Origin: Allocoleopsis sp036703385
GTDB taxonomy: Bacteria; Cyanobacteriota; Cyanobacteriia; Cyanobacteriales; Coleofasciculaceae
Direction of reading: 5' to 3'
NCBI RefSeq assembly: GCF_036703385.1
Contig: NZ_DATNPA010000047.1
Span: 1-17,895 of the forward strand
Length of the DNA stretch: 17,895 nucleotides
The position numbers and the translations under genes were made by a program. Below the pieces are notes generated by a model that saw only the letters and a program-made list of their open reading frames with translations, was not told where the DNA came from and searched no databases. Numbering within the stretch: position 1 is the stretch's first letter; each line of letters begins with the position of its first letter. Of the stretch, positions 6,822 to 15,300 are shown piece by piece.

Positions 6822-6850
6822 TTGACAATTTAGCCTGTAAGTGATAAAAA
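6822..6850 (+). promoter_or_regulatory. Possible sigma-70 type promoter
   Basis: TTGACA at 6822-6827 is a perfect -35 hexamer; TAAAAA at 6845-6850, 17 bp later, is a four-of-six -10 match. The next gene starts about 430 bp downstream, so a transcript from here would have a very long leader or be a separate small RNA. No terminator supporting an RNA gene was identified. Confidence 0.3.
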
Positions 6851-7136
6851 ACATTGAAGAAAACTGCAAACGGGGCTTGTCACTTGGCAAGAAATTAAGT
6901 TAAAGTAGCGCACAGCCGACAACAGTGGTTCAAGTTATCAGGTCTGGGTTGCATCTCATGTCTGCAAGTTTGCCTTATGAAATCATTGCAGAATGAGTGT
7001 TGTATAAACTTCAATCTAGTTTTTCCAAGTTTAAGTATTTGAAACAGGTGTTGATAGCTAACTCAACAGTCGGGGTAGAGAAGCATTGACGTTGGCATGA
7101 ACTCAACACCTAAATCCTAGAGAAACAGTACTCAGT

Positions 7137-7158
7137 GGTAGGCAGAGTACTGCCCACC
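7137..7158. repeat. Hairpin repeat, GGTAGGCAG/CTGCCCACC
   Basis: A 9-bp stem with one A-C mismatch around an AGTA loop. It resembles the hairpin at 7226-7246 and belongs to the GTGGGCA...TGCCCAC class of dispersed cyanobacterial hairpins, as recalled. AGTACTC (7127-7133) and GAGTACT (7145-7151) form an additional overlapping inverted repeat. Confidence 0.45.
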
Positions 7159-7225
7159 CAACTCATAGAAGTTCTGCGCCAGTTCTAGGGATTTTCAAAT
7201 CAAAAATATCCAGCTACTTCTTGTG

Positions 7226-7246
7226 GGGTGGGCATCTTGCCCGCCC
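7226..7246. repeat. Hairpin repeat, GGGTGGGCA/TGCCCGCCC
   Basis: A 9-bp stem with one G-T pair around a TCT loop, 33 bp before the first possible start codon of the binding-protein gene. It has no T-tract. It is likely a dispersed intergenic hairpin; it could affect the 5' leader of the ABC transporter mRNA. Confidence 0.5.
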
Positions 7247-7279
7247 TAAATCAGCTTATTTAGCCTCGGAAAGCCTAGT

Positions 7280-8653
7280 ATGACCACTGGACGCGGGAAT
7301 TTTTGCTTGCTACGTGGTACTTCCGTCTCGAAAATGAACGAAATTAAACTCTTAAAAAGATGCCTAGATAGGCTTAGAAAAAGTATCAAATCTCCTGGTT
7401 TATGGGGACTTATTTTTACAATTATTCTAATATTTAATTTCTGGGCAAAGCCAGCGTTAACACAGCAACCTGTAACCATCACTGCCCTGATTAATGCTGG
7501 GGAAGTGCCTTATTGGAAAAAGTTAATCGTTGAAGACTTTGAGAAAGAAAATCCAGGTATTCACCTTGAGATTATCGAGGCACCCAACGCAACGGACTTG
7601 ACAGAAAACCTCTACACGTCTGCTTTTATCCTCGGTGACTCGCCTTATGACCTAATTTACATGGATGTCATTTGGACAGGCAAATTTGCGGCGGCGGGTT
7701 GGCTTTTAGACCTGAGCGATCGCATGTCTGAAAATGGCTTGAAAGCCTTTATGGACAAAGATGTGGAGGCGGGACGTTACAAAGGGAAGCTGTACCGGAT
7801 TCCCCTGCGTTCCGATGCGGGAATGCTCTATTACCGTACAGACTTGCTGGAAAAAATTGGAGCAAAGCCACCAGAAACCTTTGAGGAGTTAATCAATATT
7901 TCTCAACAATTGCAGGAGAAAAAAGCAACTCCTTGGGGTTATGTCTGGCAAGGTGCTCAATACGAAGGGTTGCCAGCCATGTTTGTGGAAATTCTAGAAG
8001 GTTTTGGCGGCTTTTGGGTTAACCCAGAAACCAACGAGGTTGGACTCGATAAATCAGAAGCCATTCAAGCCGTTGAGTTTTTACGCCGCGTTATTGACAA
8101 AGGCATCTCACCGCCCGGAGTTACAACTTACCGAGAAGAAGAAGCCCGACGCTTATTTGTGAATGGCAAATCTGCATTCTTACGCAATTGGCCTTATGTC
8201 TGGGCTTCAGCCCAAGAAGAAGATTCCGAAGTGAAGGGCAAAATTGGAATTAAACCAATGGTTCATCTTCCTAGTGCAAAAGGCGGTGCTTGCTTAGGGG
8301 GTTGGGGTATGGGCATTGCCAAGAGTTCTAAACATCCTGAAGAAGCCTGGAAAGCCATTCAGTACTTTACCAGCAAAGCAGTGCAGAAACGGTTCACTCT
8401 GGAAACGGGGAATATGTCCAGCCGACGGGAGTTATTTGCCGACCCAGAGATTATTGCTAAATATCCCCACTACCCACGGTTACAGACAATGGTGGAGAGT
8501 GCCGTATTGCGTCCACCCATTGCTCAATATGCCCAAGCCTCTGATATTTTGCAGCGCTACCTCAATGCAGCCCTAAGTAATAGAAGTCTCAGCGCAGAAA
8601 AAATGATGAAATCGGCGGCTAATCAAACACGCCGACTTCTAGGAACCACTTAA
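7280..8653 (+). CDS. Sugar-type ABC transporter substrate-binding protein
   Basis: This periplasmic binding protein of the maltose/trehalose class (family 1) has up to 457 residues. A long basic N-region precedes a hydrophobic core at about 41-56 (LWGLIFTIILIFNFW) and a likely signal-peptidase region around AKPALTQQ, so it is exported or anchored. The mature part begins VTITALINAGEVPYWKKLIV and contains the typical FEKENPGIHLE, DLIYMDVIWTGKFAAAGWL and GGWGMGIAKSSKHPEEAW segments. Sugar specificity cannot be read from sequence; trehalose, maltose or glucosylglycerol are candidates. ATG 7280 has a GGAAAG upstream; ATG 7334 (residue 19) has none but gives a shorter signal peptide, so the start is uncertain. 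Two permease genes follow; no ATPase gene is in the window. Confidence 0.9.
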   Translation: MTTGRGNFCLLRGTSVSKMNEIKLLKRCLDRLRKSIKSPGLWGLIFTIILIFNFWAKPALTQQPVTITALINAGEVPYWKKLIVEDFEKENPGIHLEIIEAPNATDLTENLYTSAFILGDSPYDLIYMDVIWTGKFAAAGWLLDLSDRMSENGLKAFMDKDVEAGRYKGKLYRIPLRSDAGMLYYRTDLLEKIGAKPPETFEELINISQQLQEKKATPWGYVWQGAQYEGLPAMFVEILEGFGGFWVNPETNEVGLDKSEAIQAVEFLRRVIDKGISPPGVTTYREEEARRLFVNGKSAFLRNWPYVWASAQEEDSEVKGKIGIKPMVHLPSAKGGACLGGWGMGIAKSSKHPEEAWKAIQYFTSKAVQKRFTLETGNMSSRRELFADPEIIAKYPHYPRLQTMVESAVLRPPIAQYAQASDILQRYLNAALSNRSLSAEKMMKSAANQTRRLLGTT

Positions 8654-8654
8654 A

Positions 8655-8717
8655 AACCTTCAACTTCTAACTTCCAACCTTCAACCTTCAACCTTCAACT
8701 TCCAACCTTCAACCCTA
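8655..8717 (+). repeat. Nine-unit heptamer array filling the gap before the permease
   Basis: Exactly nine 7-bp units run from 8655 to 8717 and end directly at ATG 8718. Five are AACCTTC (8655, 8676, 8683, 8690, 8704); the others are AACTTCT, AACTTCC (twice) and AACCCTA. Only one base separates the array from the upstream TAA. The array is pyrimidine-rich and contains no Shine-Dalgarno sequence. The same motif on the other strand (GGTTGAAGGTTG) spans the stop codon of the second permease at about 10800-10811. Confidence 0.85.
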
Positions 8718-9641
8718 ATGAAAGCCGACCCCATCCAATCGCAAGAACAACGAACCGGCTGGCTGATGCTAGCACCTGCATTGCTGCTACTATTGCTGGT
8801 CTTTGCCTATCCTATTTTGCGCTCATTCTGGTTGAGTATGTTCGCCCAAAATCTAGGGACACAGTTAAAACCTGTCTTTTCAGGTTTAGACAATTACCTG
8901 CGGATGGTGGGAGATGGTCGCTTTTGGCAGAGTCTTTGGAACACGGCAATTTTTACCTGTGTATCTGTTGCCTTGGAATTACTGTTTGGGATGGCGATCG
9001 CATTAATTTTAAATCCTACCTACAAAGGACGAGCACTGGTGCGAACCGTTGCCCTCCTACCTTGGGCTTTGCCAACTGCACTGCTAGGACTGGCATGGAC
9101 GTGGATTTTTAATGACCAGTTCGGCGTTTGGAACGACATCTTGATGCGTTTGGGAATTATTCAGGCTGGAGTTAACTGGTTGGGAGACCCCATGACAGCC
9201 ATGATGGCTGTGATTGCTGCCGATGTGTGGAAGACTACACCCTTCATCAGTATCCTGCTGCTGGCAGGCTTGCAATCGATTTCTGAAGACCTCTATGAAG
9301 CCCATGCGATCGATGGCGCAACACCTTGGCAAAGCTTTAGCACCATTACATTACCGCTGTTGATGCCACAAATCCTGATTGTACTGCTGTTCCGTTTTGC
9401 TGGAGCTTTCGGAGTTTTCGACCTCATCCAAGTCATGACAGGAGGTGGCCCTGGGGGAGCAACTGAAGTCGTTTCACTCTATATTTACGCCACAGTCATG
9501 CGCTATCTAGATTTTGGTTATGGTGCAGCGCTCGTTGTGGTGACCTTTCTCTTCTTGGTTGCTGTGGTGCTGATTGGTAGTTTTTTCCTGAATAAATATC
9601 GCGCCAAAATTTCAGGAGTTAATTCAATCAGTGACCTGTGA
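8718..9641 (+). CDS. Sugar ABC transporter permease (MalF/UgpA-like)
   Basis: This 307-residue inner-membrane permease has about six helices. The first follows a short polar N-terminus (TGWLMLAPALLLLLLVFAYP). The cytoplasmic EAA loop that docks on the ATPase is present as E194-A-H-A-I-D-G-A-T-P-W followed by LPLLMPQI; the usual EAA reads EAH here, a mild variation. Paired with the second permease it should form the heterodimeric channel of a carbohydrate importer. The gene follows the binding protein after a 64-bp gap and has no ribosome-binding site, the preceding sequence being a heptamer array. Its TGA stop codon (9639-9641) abuts a miniature element, and the next permease is 285 bp away, an unusually long gap within such an operon. 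Confidence 0.9.
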   Translation: MKADPIQSQEQRTGWLMLAPALLLLLLVFAYPILRSFWLSMFAQNLGTQLKPVFSGLDNYLRMVGDGRFWQSLWNTAIFTCVSVALELLFGMAIALILNPTYKGRALVRTVALLPWALPTALLGLAWTWIFNDQFGVWNDILMRLGIIQAGVNWLGDPMTAMMAVIAADVWKTTPFISILLLAGLQSISEDLYEAHAIDGATPWQSFSTITLPLLMPQILIVLLFRFAGAFGVFDLIQVMTGGGPGGATEVVSLYIYATVMRYLDFGYGAALVVVTFLFLVAVVLIGSFFLNKYRAKISGVNSISDL

Positions 9642-9740
9642 TACCAATTGGGTTGGAGTTTGGCACATATTCTTTTTTGCTCCCCCCTTAATAAGGGGGG
9701 CTGGGGGGGTAAAATGTGTCACTTTTATACCCAATTGGTA
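9642..9740. mobile_element. Miniature inverted-repeat element with TACCAATTGGGT ends
   Basis: TACCAATTGGGT (9642-9653) and ACCCAATTGGTA (9729-9740) are perfect 12-bp terminal inverted repeats enclosing a 99-bp non-coding element. TGA lies on both sides (9639-9641 and 9741-9743), a possible 3-bp target duplication; the left TGA is the permease stop codon. Subterminal TGGCACAT (9661-9668) and ATGTGTCA extend the symmetry with one mismatch. The centre has the hairpin CCCCCCTT/AAGGGGGG (9682-9700). It has no transposase. Confidence 0.65.
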
Positions 9741-9764
9741 TGAGCAGTTATCAGTGATCAGAAT
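9741..9764 (+). repeat. Short heptamer-like repeat (CAGTTAT/CAGTGAT)
   Basis: The sequence TGAGCAGTTATCAGTGATCAG contains two 7-bp steps of CAGTTAT type. It lies between two miniature elements. It is a weak, short example. Confidence 0.35.
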
Positions 9765-9790
9765 GAACGTCAGACTGTTTACTGTTGACA

Positions 9791-9887
9791 CCAATTTCAT
9801 TAAATAGCACTACACTCTTACCCCCCTACCCCCCCTTGTTAAGGGGGGAACAATAAAATTATTTGTAGCAATTATTTAAAAAATTGG
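9791..9887. mobile_element. Miniature inverted-repeat element with CCAATTT ends
   Basis: The first and last 24 bases are imperfect inverted repeats: CCAATTT...TTAAATA...CTACA at the left against TGTAG...TATTTAA...AATTGG at the right. The centre carries the hairpin CCCCCCTT/AAGGGGGG (9830-9848), the same core type as in the elements at 5684 and 9642. It contains no ORF. Target-site duplication is not clear, so the exact ends are uncertain. Confidence 0.5.
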
Positions 9888-9926
9888 CTCTCCAATTCTC
9901 AATTAAACGTTGTAAATGTATCGGTT

Positions 9927-10805
9927 ATGACTGCAATTTCCAAGAATTCAACACCTAAAATCCAGGTACGGCAGATAAATATTCTCAAGCAGGTTATCTT
10001 GCCGTTGGGAATCTTACTACTTTTAGTCTTTTGTCTGGCACCCGTTCTCTGGCAATTGCTCACCTCCATCAAGGTAAACAAGGATATCTCTGCTGTTCCT
10101 AATGTCTATATTCCCAGCCACTATACCTTCAAACACTATATTGACTTATTTTTGCGTCGCCCTTTTGCGCAATATATCCTCAATAGTTTCCTTGTCTCGA
10201 TTGTCTCTACATTTCTGTGTTTAGCAATTGGAACACCTGCGGCTTATGCTCTGGCACGCTTACGCCTGTCGGGGGAAAATATTATCCTAGCCGGCATTTT
10301 GTCGATTACTTTATTCCCATTCGTTTTATTCTTCCTGGGATTGTTAGAAGTTATCCAGATGCTAAAACTGGGTAACAACTATCTAGCCTTGATTATTCCC
10401 TACATCGCGATCAATTTGCCTCTAACGATTTCCATAATGCGGAGTTTCTTTCTTCAACTGCCCGTCGAGTTAGAAGATGCCGCTAAGATAGATGGTTACA
10501 ACACCTGGCAAATGTTGACTCACATTTTGTTACCCATGATGGTTCCGGCACTGGTAACAACTGGAGTTTTGACCTTTATCTTCGCGTGGAATGAGTTTAT
10601 TTTCGCCCTAACGTTTATTACTCGCGAATCGATGAAAACGATTCCCGTGGCTACTGCTCAGTTAGGCACAACATCAGTATTTGAACTTCCCTATGGTGCG
10701 ATCGCAGCAGCTACGGTTTTGGGTACCTTACCTTTAGTGTTGCTGGTGCTGTTCTTCCAGCGCCGGATTGTGCAGGGACTCACAGCAGGAGCGATTAAGG
10801 GTTGA
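9927..10805 (+). CDS. Sugar ABC transporter permease (MalG/UgpE-like)
   Basis: This 292-residue permease is the partner of the upstream one, with about six helices. The N-terminal polar segment (about 1-25) precedes the first helix (VILPLGILLLLVFCLAPVLW). The periplasmic loop contains YTFKHYIDLF, common in this family. The EAA loop is E183-D-A-A-K-I-D-G-Y followed by LPMMVPAL, the site that contacts the shared ATPase. The AWNEFIFAL motif near the C-terminus is characteristic of MalG-type subunits. No Shine-Dalgarno is visible before ATG 9927, and two miniature elements separate it from the first permease, so it may be translated or transcribed differently. It ends 9 bp from the convergent O-methyltransferase, and the stop codon lies in a short heptamer repeat. 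The ATPase is presumably encoded elsewhere. Confidence 0.9.
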   Translation: MTAISKNSTPKIQVRQINILKQVILPLGILLLLVFCLAPVLWQLLTSIKVNKDISAVPNVYIPSHYTFKHYIDLFLRRPFAQYILNSFLVSIVSTFLCLAIGTPAAYALARLRLSGENIILAGILSITLFPFVLFFLGLLEVIQMLKLGNNYLALIIPYIAINLPLTISIMRSFFLQLPVELEDAAKIDGYNTWQMLTHILLPMMVPALVTTGVLTFIFAWNEFIFALTFITRESMKTIPVATAQLGTTSVFELPYGAIAAATVLGTLPLVLLVLFFQRRIVQGLTAGAIKG

Positions 10806-10814
10806 AGGTTGTTA

Positions 10815-11477
10815 TTAACGCTTGAGGGCGAGGGTTAGTCCATCGGCAATCGGGACAAGGCTCAGTGTCACCCGTTGATCGTGGTATAACTTCTCGTTGA
10901 AAGCGCGGATTGAGTTAGTTTGGTTGTCTTGTACCTGGGAGTCAGCTACTTTTCCCGACCACAGTACATTATCAATCGCAATGAGACCACCAGGGCGAAT
11001 CAATTGGAGCGATCGCTCATAATATTTCTCATAATTCGCCTTATCCGCATCAATGAACGCGAAATCAAAGGTTTCGTCCTGTCCGGCAGCCAAGAGTTTG
11101 TCGAGGGTTTCTAGTGCGGGTGCTAGTCGTAAATCAATCTTATTCGCTACCCCAGCAGCGTCCCAGTAGCGGCGAGCAATGGCAGTATATTCCTCACTCA
11201 CATCACACGCGACAATTTCCCCCTTGGGGGGTAGTGCCAGCGCCACGCAAAGAGAGCTGTAGCCAGTAAACACACCAATGTCTAATGTTTTTGTAGCACC
11301 CAGCAACTGAACCAGCAGCGCCATAAATTGACCTTGCTCCGGCGAAATCTGCATCATCGCCATCGGAAGATGAGCTGTTTCGTCCCGTAGTTGCTGGAGA
11401 ATATTGGGCTCTCGCAGGGAAACGGATAATAGGTAATCGTAGACTGGATTATCCAGGCCAAGCGTCTTTTTTGTCAT
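10815..11477 (-). CDS. Cation-dependent class I SAM O-methyltransferase
   Basis: This 220-residue cytosolic methyltransferase resembles caffeoyl-CoA/catechol-type O-methyltransferases. The SAM-binding motif is T64-L-D-I-G-V-F-T-G-Y-S with the acidic ribose-binding residue at CDVSEEY (about 91-97). Metal binding is indicated by F-I-D143-A-D145 and A-I-D169-N170, so a divalent cation positions a catechol-like substrate. The closest family I recall is the cyanobacterial SynOMT group, known to methylate ortho-diphenols and hydroxycinnamates; the natural substrate in cyanobacteria is unclear. The protein is full length and shows no signal peptide. It is convergent with the permease gene (9-bp gap) and has no obvious terminator between them. 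Its 5' side borders a miniature element at 11502-11600 that may carry or interrupt its promoter. Confidence 0.92.
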   Translation of the reverse strand: MTKKTLGLDNPVYDYLLSVSLREPNILQQLRDETAHLPMAMMQISPEQGQFMALLVQLLGATKTLDIGVFTGYSSLCVALALPPKGEIVACDVSEEYTAIARRYWDAAGVANKIDLRLAPALETLDKLLAAGQDETFDFAFIDADKANYEKYYERSLQLIRPGGLIAIDNVLWSGKVADSQVQDNQTNSIRAFNEKLYHDQRVTLSLVPIADGLTLALKR

Positions 11478-11501
11478 GATGGGTGAGGAAAATTGAGATA
11501 A

Positions 11502-11600
11502 CTAGTACAAGAAGGCAGGAGGCAGAAGGAAAGAAAGTTTGTACAGTAAACTTTTTAACCTTTTTCAACTGGATAGTTATTTCCGCCATGCTGCACTAGT
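11502..11600 (+). mobile_element. Miniature inverted-repeat element, copy 2 (CTAGTACA/TGCACTAG ends)
   Basis: This 99-bp element has ends CTAGTACA (11502-11509) and TGCACTAG (11592-11599), inverted repeats with one mismatch. It is the same family as 316-444 in the opposite orientation: the last 32 bases match that copy with about four differences, and both have a heptamer tract (AAGGCAG, GAGGCAG) at the other end. Unlike copy 1 it lacks the inserted 26-bp repeat. It lies between the divergent O-methyltransferase and lipoprotein genes. Confidence 0.6.
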
Positions 11601-11624
11601 GCTTATCTTATCGTTGGAAGTCCT

Positions 11625-12065
11625 ATGCATAGAGCCGCAAGATTAATCGTAACCGTAGTTTTAATAGGGATTTGCCTGATGGGGCTAACGGCTTGTGGGG
11701 GCAGTACGCCACCGCTGGGACTGGCACCGAATAAGCAGCTGGTGCAAAAAGCGATCGCTCTCCAAATCAATCAAGCTCAACAACGGCTCACTCAACGGTT
11801 GCAATCTACTCCCCCAAACGTTGAAATCACTCAGGTAAAACTTAAGCAACTAGAACCTCTGTTCTTTGACAATTTAGCTACTTTTCACATATTGGGGACT
11901 TACCGTCTTAAAGTTAAGTTGCCTTCTCAACAATTCACTCAACAACAACGTCCCTTTGATGTCTACCTACAACGACAGCCAGAAGGTAAAACTTGGCGTC
12001 TACTCGTCCCGGAACAGCTTAGCAACGGTTCCCCAGTGAGTTGGCACACCCATTTGATTCGATGA
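11625..12065 (+). CDS. Small predicted lipoprotein, unknown function
   Basis: This 146-residue protein has a signal peptide with a hydrophobic core (about 8-20) and a lipobox L-T-A-C24-G-G, so it should be lipid-anchored at C24 after cleavage. The mature part contains a Gln-rich, probably helical stretch (about 40-62; IALQINQAQQRLTQRLQ) and then beta-type sequence (ITQVKLKQLEP..., YRLKVKLPSQ, PFDVYLQRQPEGKTWRLLVP). This layout suggests a small folded domain. I do not recognise the family beyond a general resemblance to cyanobacterial conserved lipoproteins. ATG 11625 is preceded by GGAAG with 8-bp spacing. It is transcribed divergently from the methyltransferase, with a miniature element upstream and a damaged one about 70 bp downstream; no partner gene is evident. 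Confidence 0.7.
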   Translation: MHRAARLIVTVVLIGICLMGLTACGGSTPPLGLAPNKQLVQKAIALQINQAQQRLTQRLQSTPPNVEITQVKLKQLEPLFFDNLATFHILGTYRLKVKLPSQQFTQQQRPFDVYLQRQPEGKTWRLLVPEQLSNGSPVSWHTHLIR

Positions 12066-12134
12066 ATCCTGGAACGCCTCCTAAATCCCCCAATTCTGAG
12101 AACATTGAGATTCTTCCCCAAAGTTTGAGAGTTA

Positions 12135-12256
12135 GGGTGTGTTTTCAAAGTGTCCAGTTACAGTTAGATCCCCCTAAATCCCCCTTAAAAAGGGGGACTT
12201 TGAGTGGATTCTCCCCCCAATTCATCGGGGGGCTGGAGGGATCTCCGGGGCAAGAA
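12135..12256 (+). mobile_element. Damaged copy of the TA-flanked miniature element
   Basis: GGGTGTGTTTTC (12135-12146), preceded by TA, equals the end of the element at 5684-5826. The centre (from GATCCCCCTAAATCCCCC at 12167) matches the reverse complement of that copy almost base for base for about 37 bp, including the CCCCCTT/AAGGGGG hairpin at 12180-12196. A second hairpin CCCCCC/GGGGGG lies at 12213-12232. Homology ends near GGGGCAAGAA (about 12247-12256), just before where the right terminal repeat should be, so this copy has lost one end and is probably immobile. Confidence 0.65.
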
Positions 12257-12334
12257 TCGACTTTTGGCAGAGGTCTACTATCCTGAAGAGAAGCTGTAAC
12301 CAATCTCAATACCTCATTCCTTGTAGAGGTTGCT

Positions 12335-15300
12335 ATGTCACTCAGCCGTTTGCCTGAGCCATCCCTTGCTCTTGAGCCAGTGCTTGACTGTCTTGAAGCG
12401 ATCGCTCTTAGTATTTCTCAAACCCAATCAATCGATGACATCCTGAACACAGCCGTTCGGGAAGCACACAAAATCCTTCAGACTGACCGGGTACTCATTT
12501 GTCGCTTCCAGCCTGACGGAAGTGGCGTTGTGATCAATGAGTCCGTCAGTTCTAGCTGGATGCCTGTACTGAACCAAACCATTGATGAAAACAGCTTCAC
12601 CAGTAATAAGGTTGAGGCATTGAGGCCGGATTCCTTCAGTGCTATTGCAGACATTTATGCCAGTGACATCCAGCCAGATTACTTGGAATTATTAGCTCAG
12701 TTTCAAGTGCGGGCTAATTTGGTTGTTCCCATCGTAGAGAATACTCCAACCCAAAAGCCATTGTGGGGATTGTTGATTGCTCATCACTGCTCTGAACCTC
12801 GGCAGTGGCAGCCCTTAGAAGTGAAATTGCTTCAACAAATAGCGATGCAGATTGCGATTGCAATTGGGCAAACTAAAGCGTTTGAGCAGTTCCAAACCGA
12901 GCTAGCACAGCGGCAAGAGGCAGAACAAGAACTGAGGAGACAACAGGAGTTTCTGCATCATGTCATTGATATCAGCCCGAACTTGATTTGTGTCAAAGAC
13001 TGGGAAGGGAAGTTTAAGCTGGTCAATCAATCCCTTGCGAATATTTATGAAACAACGGTTGAAGACCTAGTCGGTAAGACAGATGCAGACTTCAACTCCC
13101 ACGTTGCAGAAGTCGAACACTATCTTCAGGATGATCGGGAAGTGATGAGTTTGTTGCAACCCAAGTTTATTCCTGAAGAAATCCTCACTTCCCCAAGTGG
13201 AGCAGTCCATTATTTACAGACGATCAAGAAGCCACTGTTATCACCCACGGGTAGGGCACGTTATGTGCTTGCCACAGCAATAGACATCACGGTTCGTAAA
13301 CGCACAGAACAGGAACGCGATCGCGAAGCAGCTGAAAAACATCGCCTTTTTGAACAAATTGAACGGCAAAACCAAACCTTGGAAGCCAAAGTACAGGAGC
13401 GCACGGCACAACTGAGCCTCGCTAATGAGCAGCTAAAGCAGGAAGTCGCTGAACGCACACAGGTACAAGAAGCACTGCAAGAGAGTGAACAGAAGTTCCG
13501 TCAATTGGCAGAAAACATCCAGAGCGTTTTCTGGATGAGTAATTTGACCATGAGTCAAATCGATTACATCAGTCCTGCCTATGAGAAAATTTGGGGTCGC
13601 TCCTGTGCAGAATTATACGCTTTACCAAAATCTTGGTTGGATGCGGTCCATCCAGAAGACCGCGATCGCGTGATAGCGATGCTGACAAGAATTCGTGAAG
13701 ATGACTATGAACAAGAGTATCGGATTATTCGACCAGACGGCGAGATTCGTTGGATTCGCGATCGCTCTTTTCCGATCCGGGATGAAGCAGGACACGTTTA
13801 TCGTGTAGTGGGAATTGCCGAAGATATTAGCGATGCCTACCAACAAGCTGAGCAACGCAAGCGGGCCGAGGAGGCACTCCAAGAATCGAACGAACGAATT
13901 TTTAACATTCTAGAAAGTATTACGAGTGCCTTCTTTGCCCTAAACCAGGACGGGCAATTTACCTACCTGAACTGTCGAGCTGAGCAATTTCTACAAGAAA
14001 CGCGAGAAGAACTCCTCGGAAAAAATATCTGGGATGAGTTTCCCCAACTCGTGGATTCTAGATTTTACAAAGAGTACCACAAGGCGATATCAGCTCGGGT
14101 TACTATTACCTTTGAAGACTTTTATGAACCCCTCAATACCTGGTTTGAAATTCATGCCTATCCGGGGCACGATGGTCTAGGCGTTTATTTTCGCAATATC
14201 AATAAGCGCAAACGAGCCGAGAAGGCGTTGCGGGAAAGTGAGGCTCGGTTTAGGCGATTGTTTGATTCCAATGTTGTTGGGATTATTTTTGCTGATTTTC
14301 GGGGCGCAATTACAGAGGCCAATGATCTGTTTCTTCAGATGGTGGGCTACACACGGGAAGATTTGTTGCAGGGGAAGGTGCGTTGGGATGAAATGACGCC
14401 GCCAGAGTATCGCTACTTAGATACCCTGGCAATGGAGCAATCCAAGGAATCGGGAGTTGGTACCCCTTGGGAGAAGGAATTCATTCGCCAAGATGGAAGC
14501 CGAGTTCCTGTTCTGATTGGCGGTGCTCTTTTGGATGGGGTTGACGATCAAGCTGTTGCTTTTGTCCTAGACATTAGCGATCGCAAGCGGGTAGAGGAGG
14601 ACTTAAGGAAAAGTGAAGAACGTTGGCAATTAGTCCTCAAGGGCAACAATGATGGAATTTGGGACTTAAACCTGAAAACCAATCAAGTCTTCCGATCCAC
14701 CCGTTACAAGGAAATGCTGGGTTATCAAGAGCATGAACTTGGGGACAATAATGATGATTGGAAAACACGCATCCATCCCGATGATTTTGAACGGGTGATG
14801 CAAATTAACCAAGATTACCTTGAGCGGAAAATACCGCATTACGCTGTAGAGTATCGCCAGCGCTGCAAAAACGGCAACTACAAATGGGTCTTCGGGCGAG
14901 CACAAGCGGTCTGGGATGCAGCGGGTTCCCCAGTACGCATGGTAGGCTCAACCACAGACATTAGCGATCGTAAGCAGGCAGAAGAGGCATTGCGCGAAAG
15001 TGAACAGCAGTTCCGCCAAATCTTCCAAGAAGCTCCCATTGGCATATCTGTCGCAGACTTTCAGACTCATCGATTCCTGAAAGCGAACCCAGCTTGGTGT
15101 CAGCTACTAGGATACTCTGCCTCGGAACTCCTATCTCTCACATTTGACGAGATTAGCCATCCCGATGATTTGCCCGAAGATTTGCACAAGGTCAAGCAGA
15201 TCGAGCAAGGAAAAATCGACAGCTTCCGTATGGAGAAGCGCTATCGCCAGAAGAACGGCGAGTTCATGTGGGCGAATCTCACCGTCACGGTTCTGCCCAG

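Larger units (their letters stand above)
6568..7279. other. Gene-poor 0.7-kb stretch
   Basis: No credible coding frame was found on either strand. The first part is AT-rich with a promoter-like pair at 6822-6850. The last 150 bp hold two G/C-rich hairpins (7137-7158 and 7226-7246). The minus-strand frame at 7246-7482 lies opposite the binding-protein gene and is not supported. No recognisable tRNA or known riboswitch was seen. Confidence 0.5.

Noticed and set aside
6861..6900. Possible structured RNA around GGGGCTTGTCACTTGGCAAG
   Set aside because: Only a 4-bp CTTG/CAAG stem with an 8-base loop can be formed; no match to a known RNA family that I recognise.
7246..7482. Minus-strand frame of 78 codons
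   Set aside because: It lies opposite the signal-peptide region of the binding protein and overlaps a hairpin repeat; no supporting start signal or family resemblance.
8655..8717. CRISPR-like array
   Set aside because: Units are 7 bp, contiguous and without spacers; this is a heptamer tandem repeat.
12041..12286. Plus-strand reading frame of 81 codons after the lipoprotein
   Set aside because: It runs across the damaged miniature element and its residues (PPKSPLKRGT) are typical translations of that repeat.
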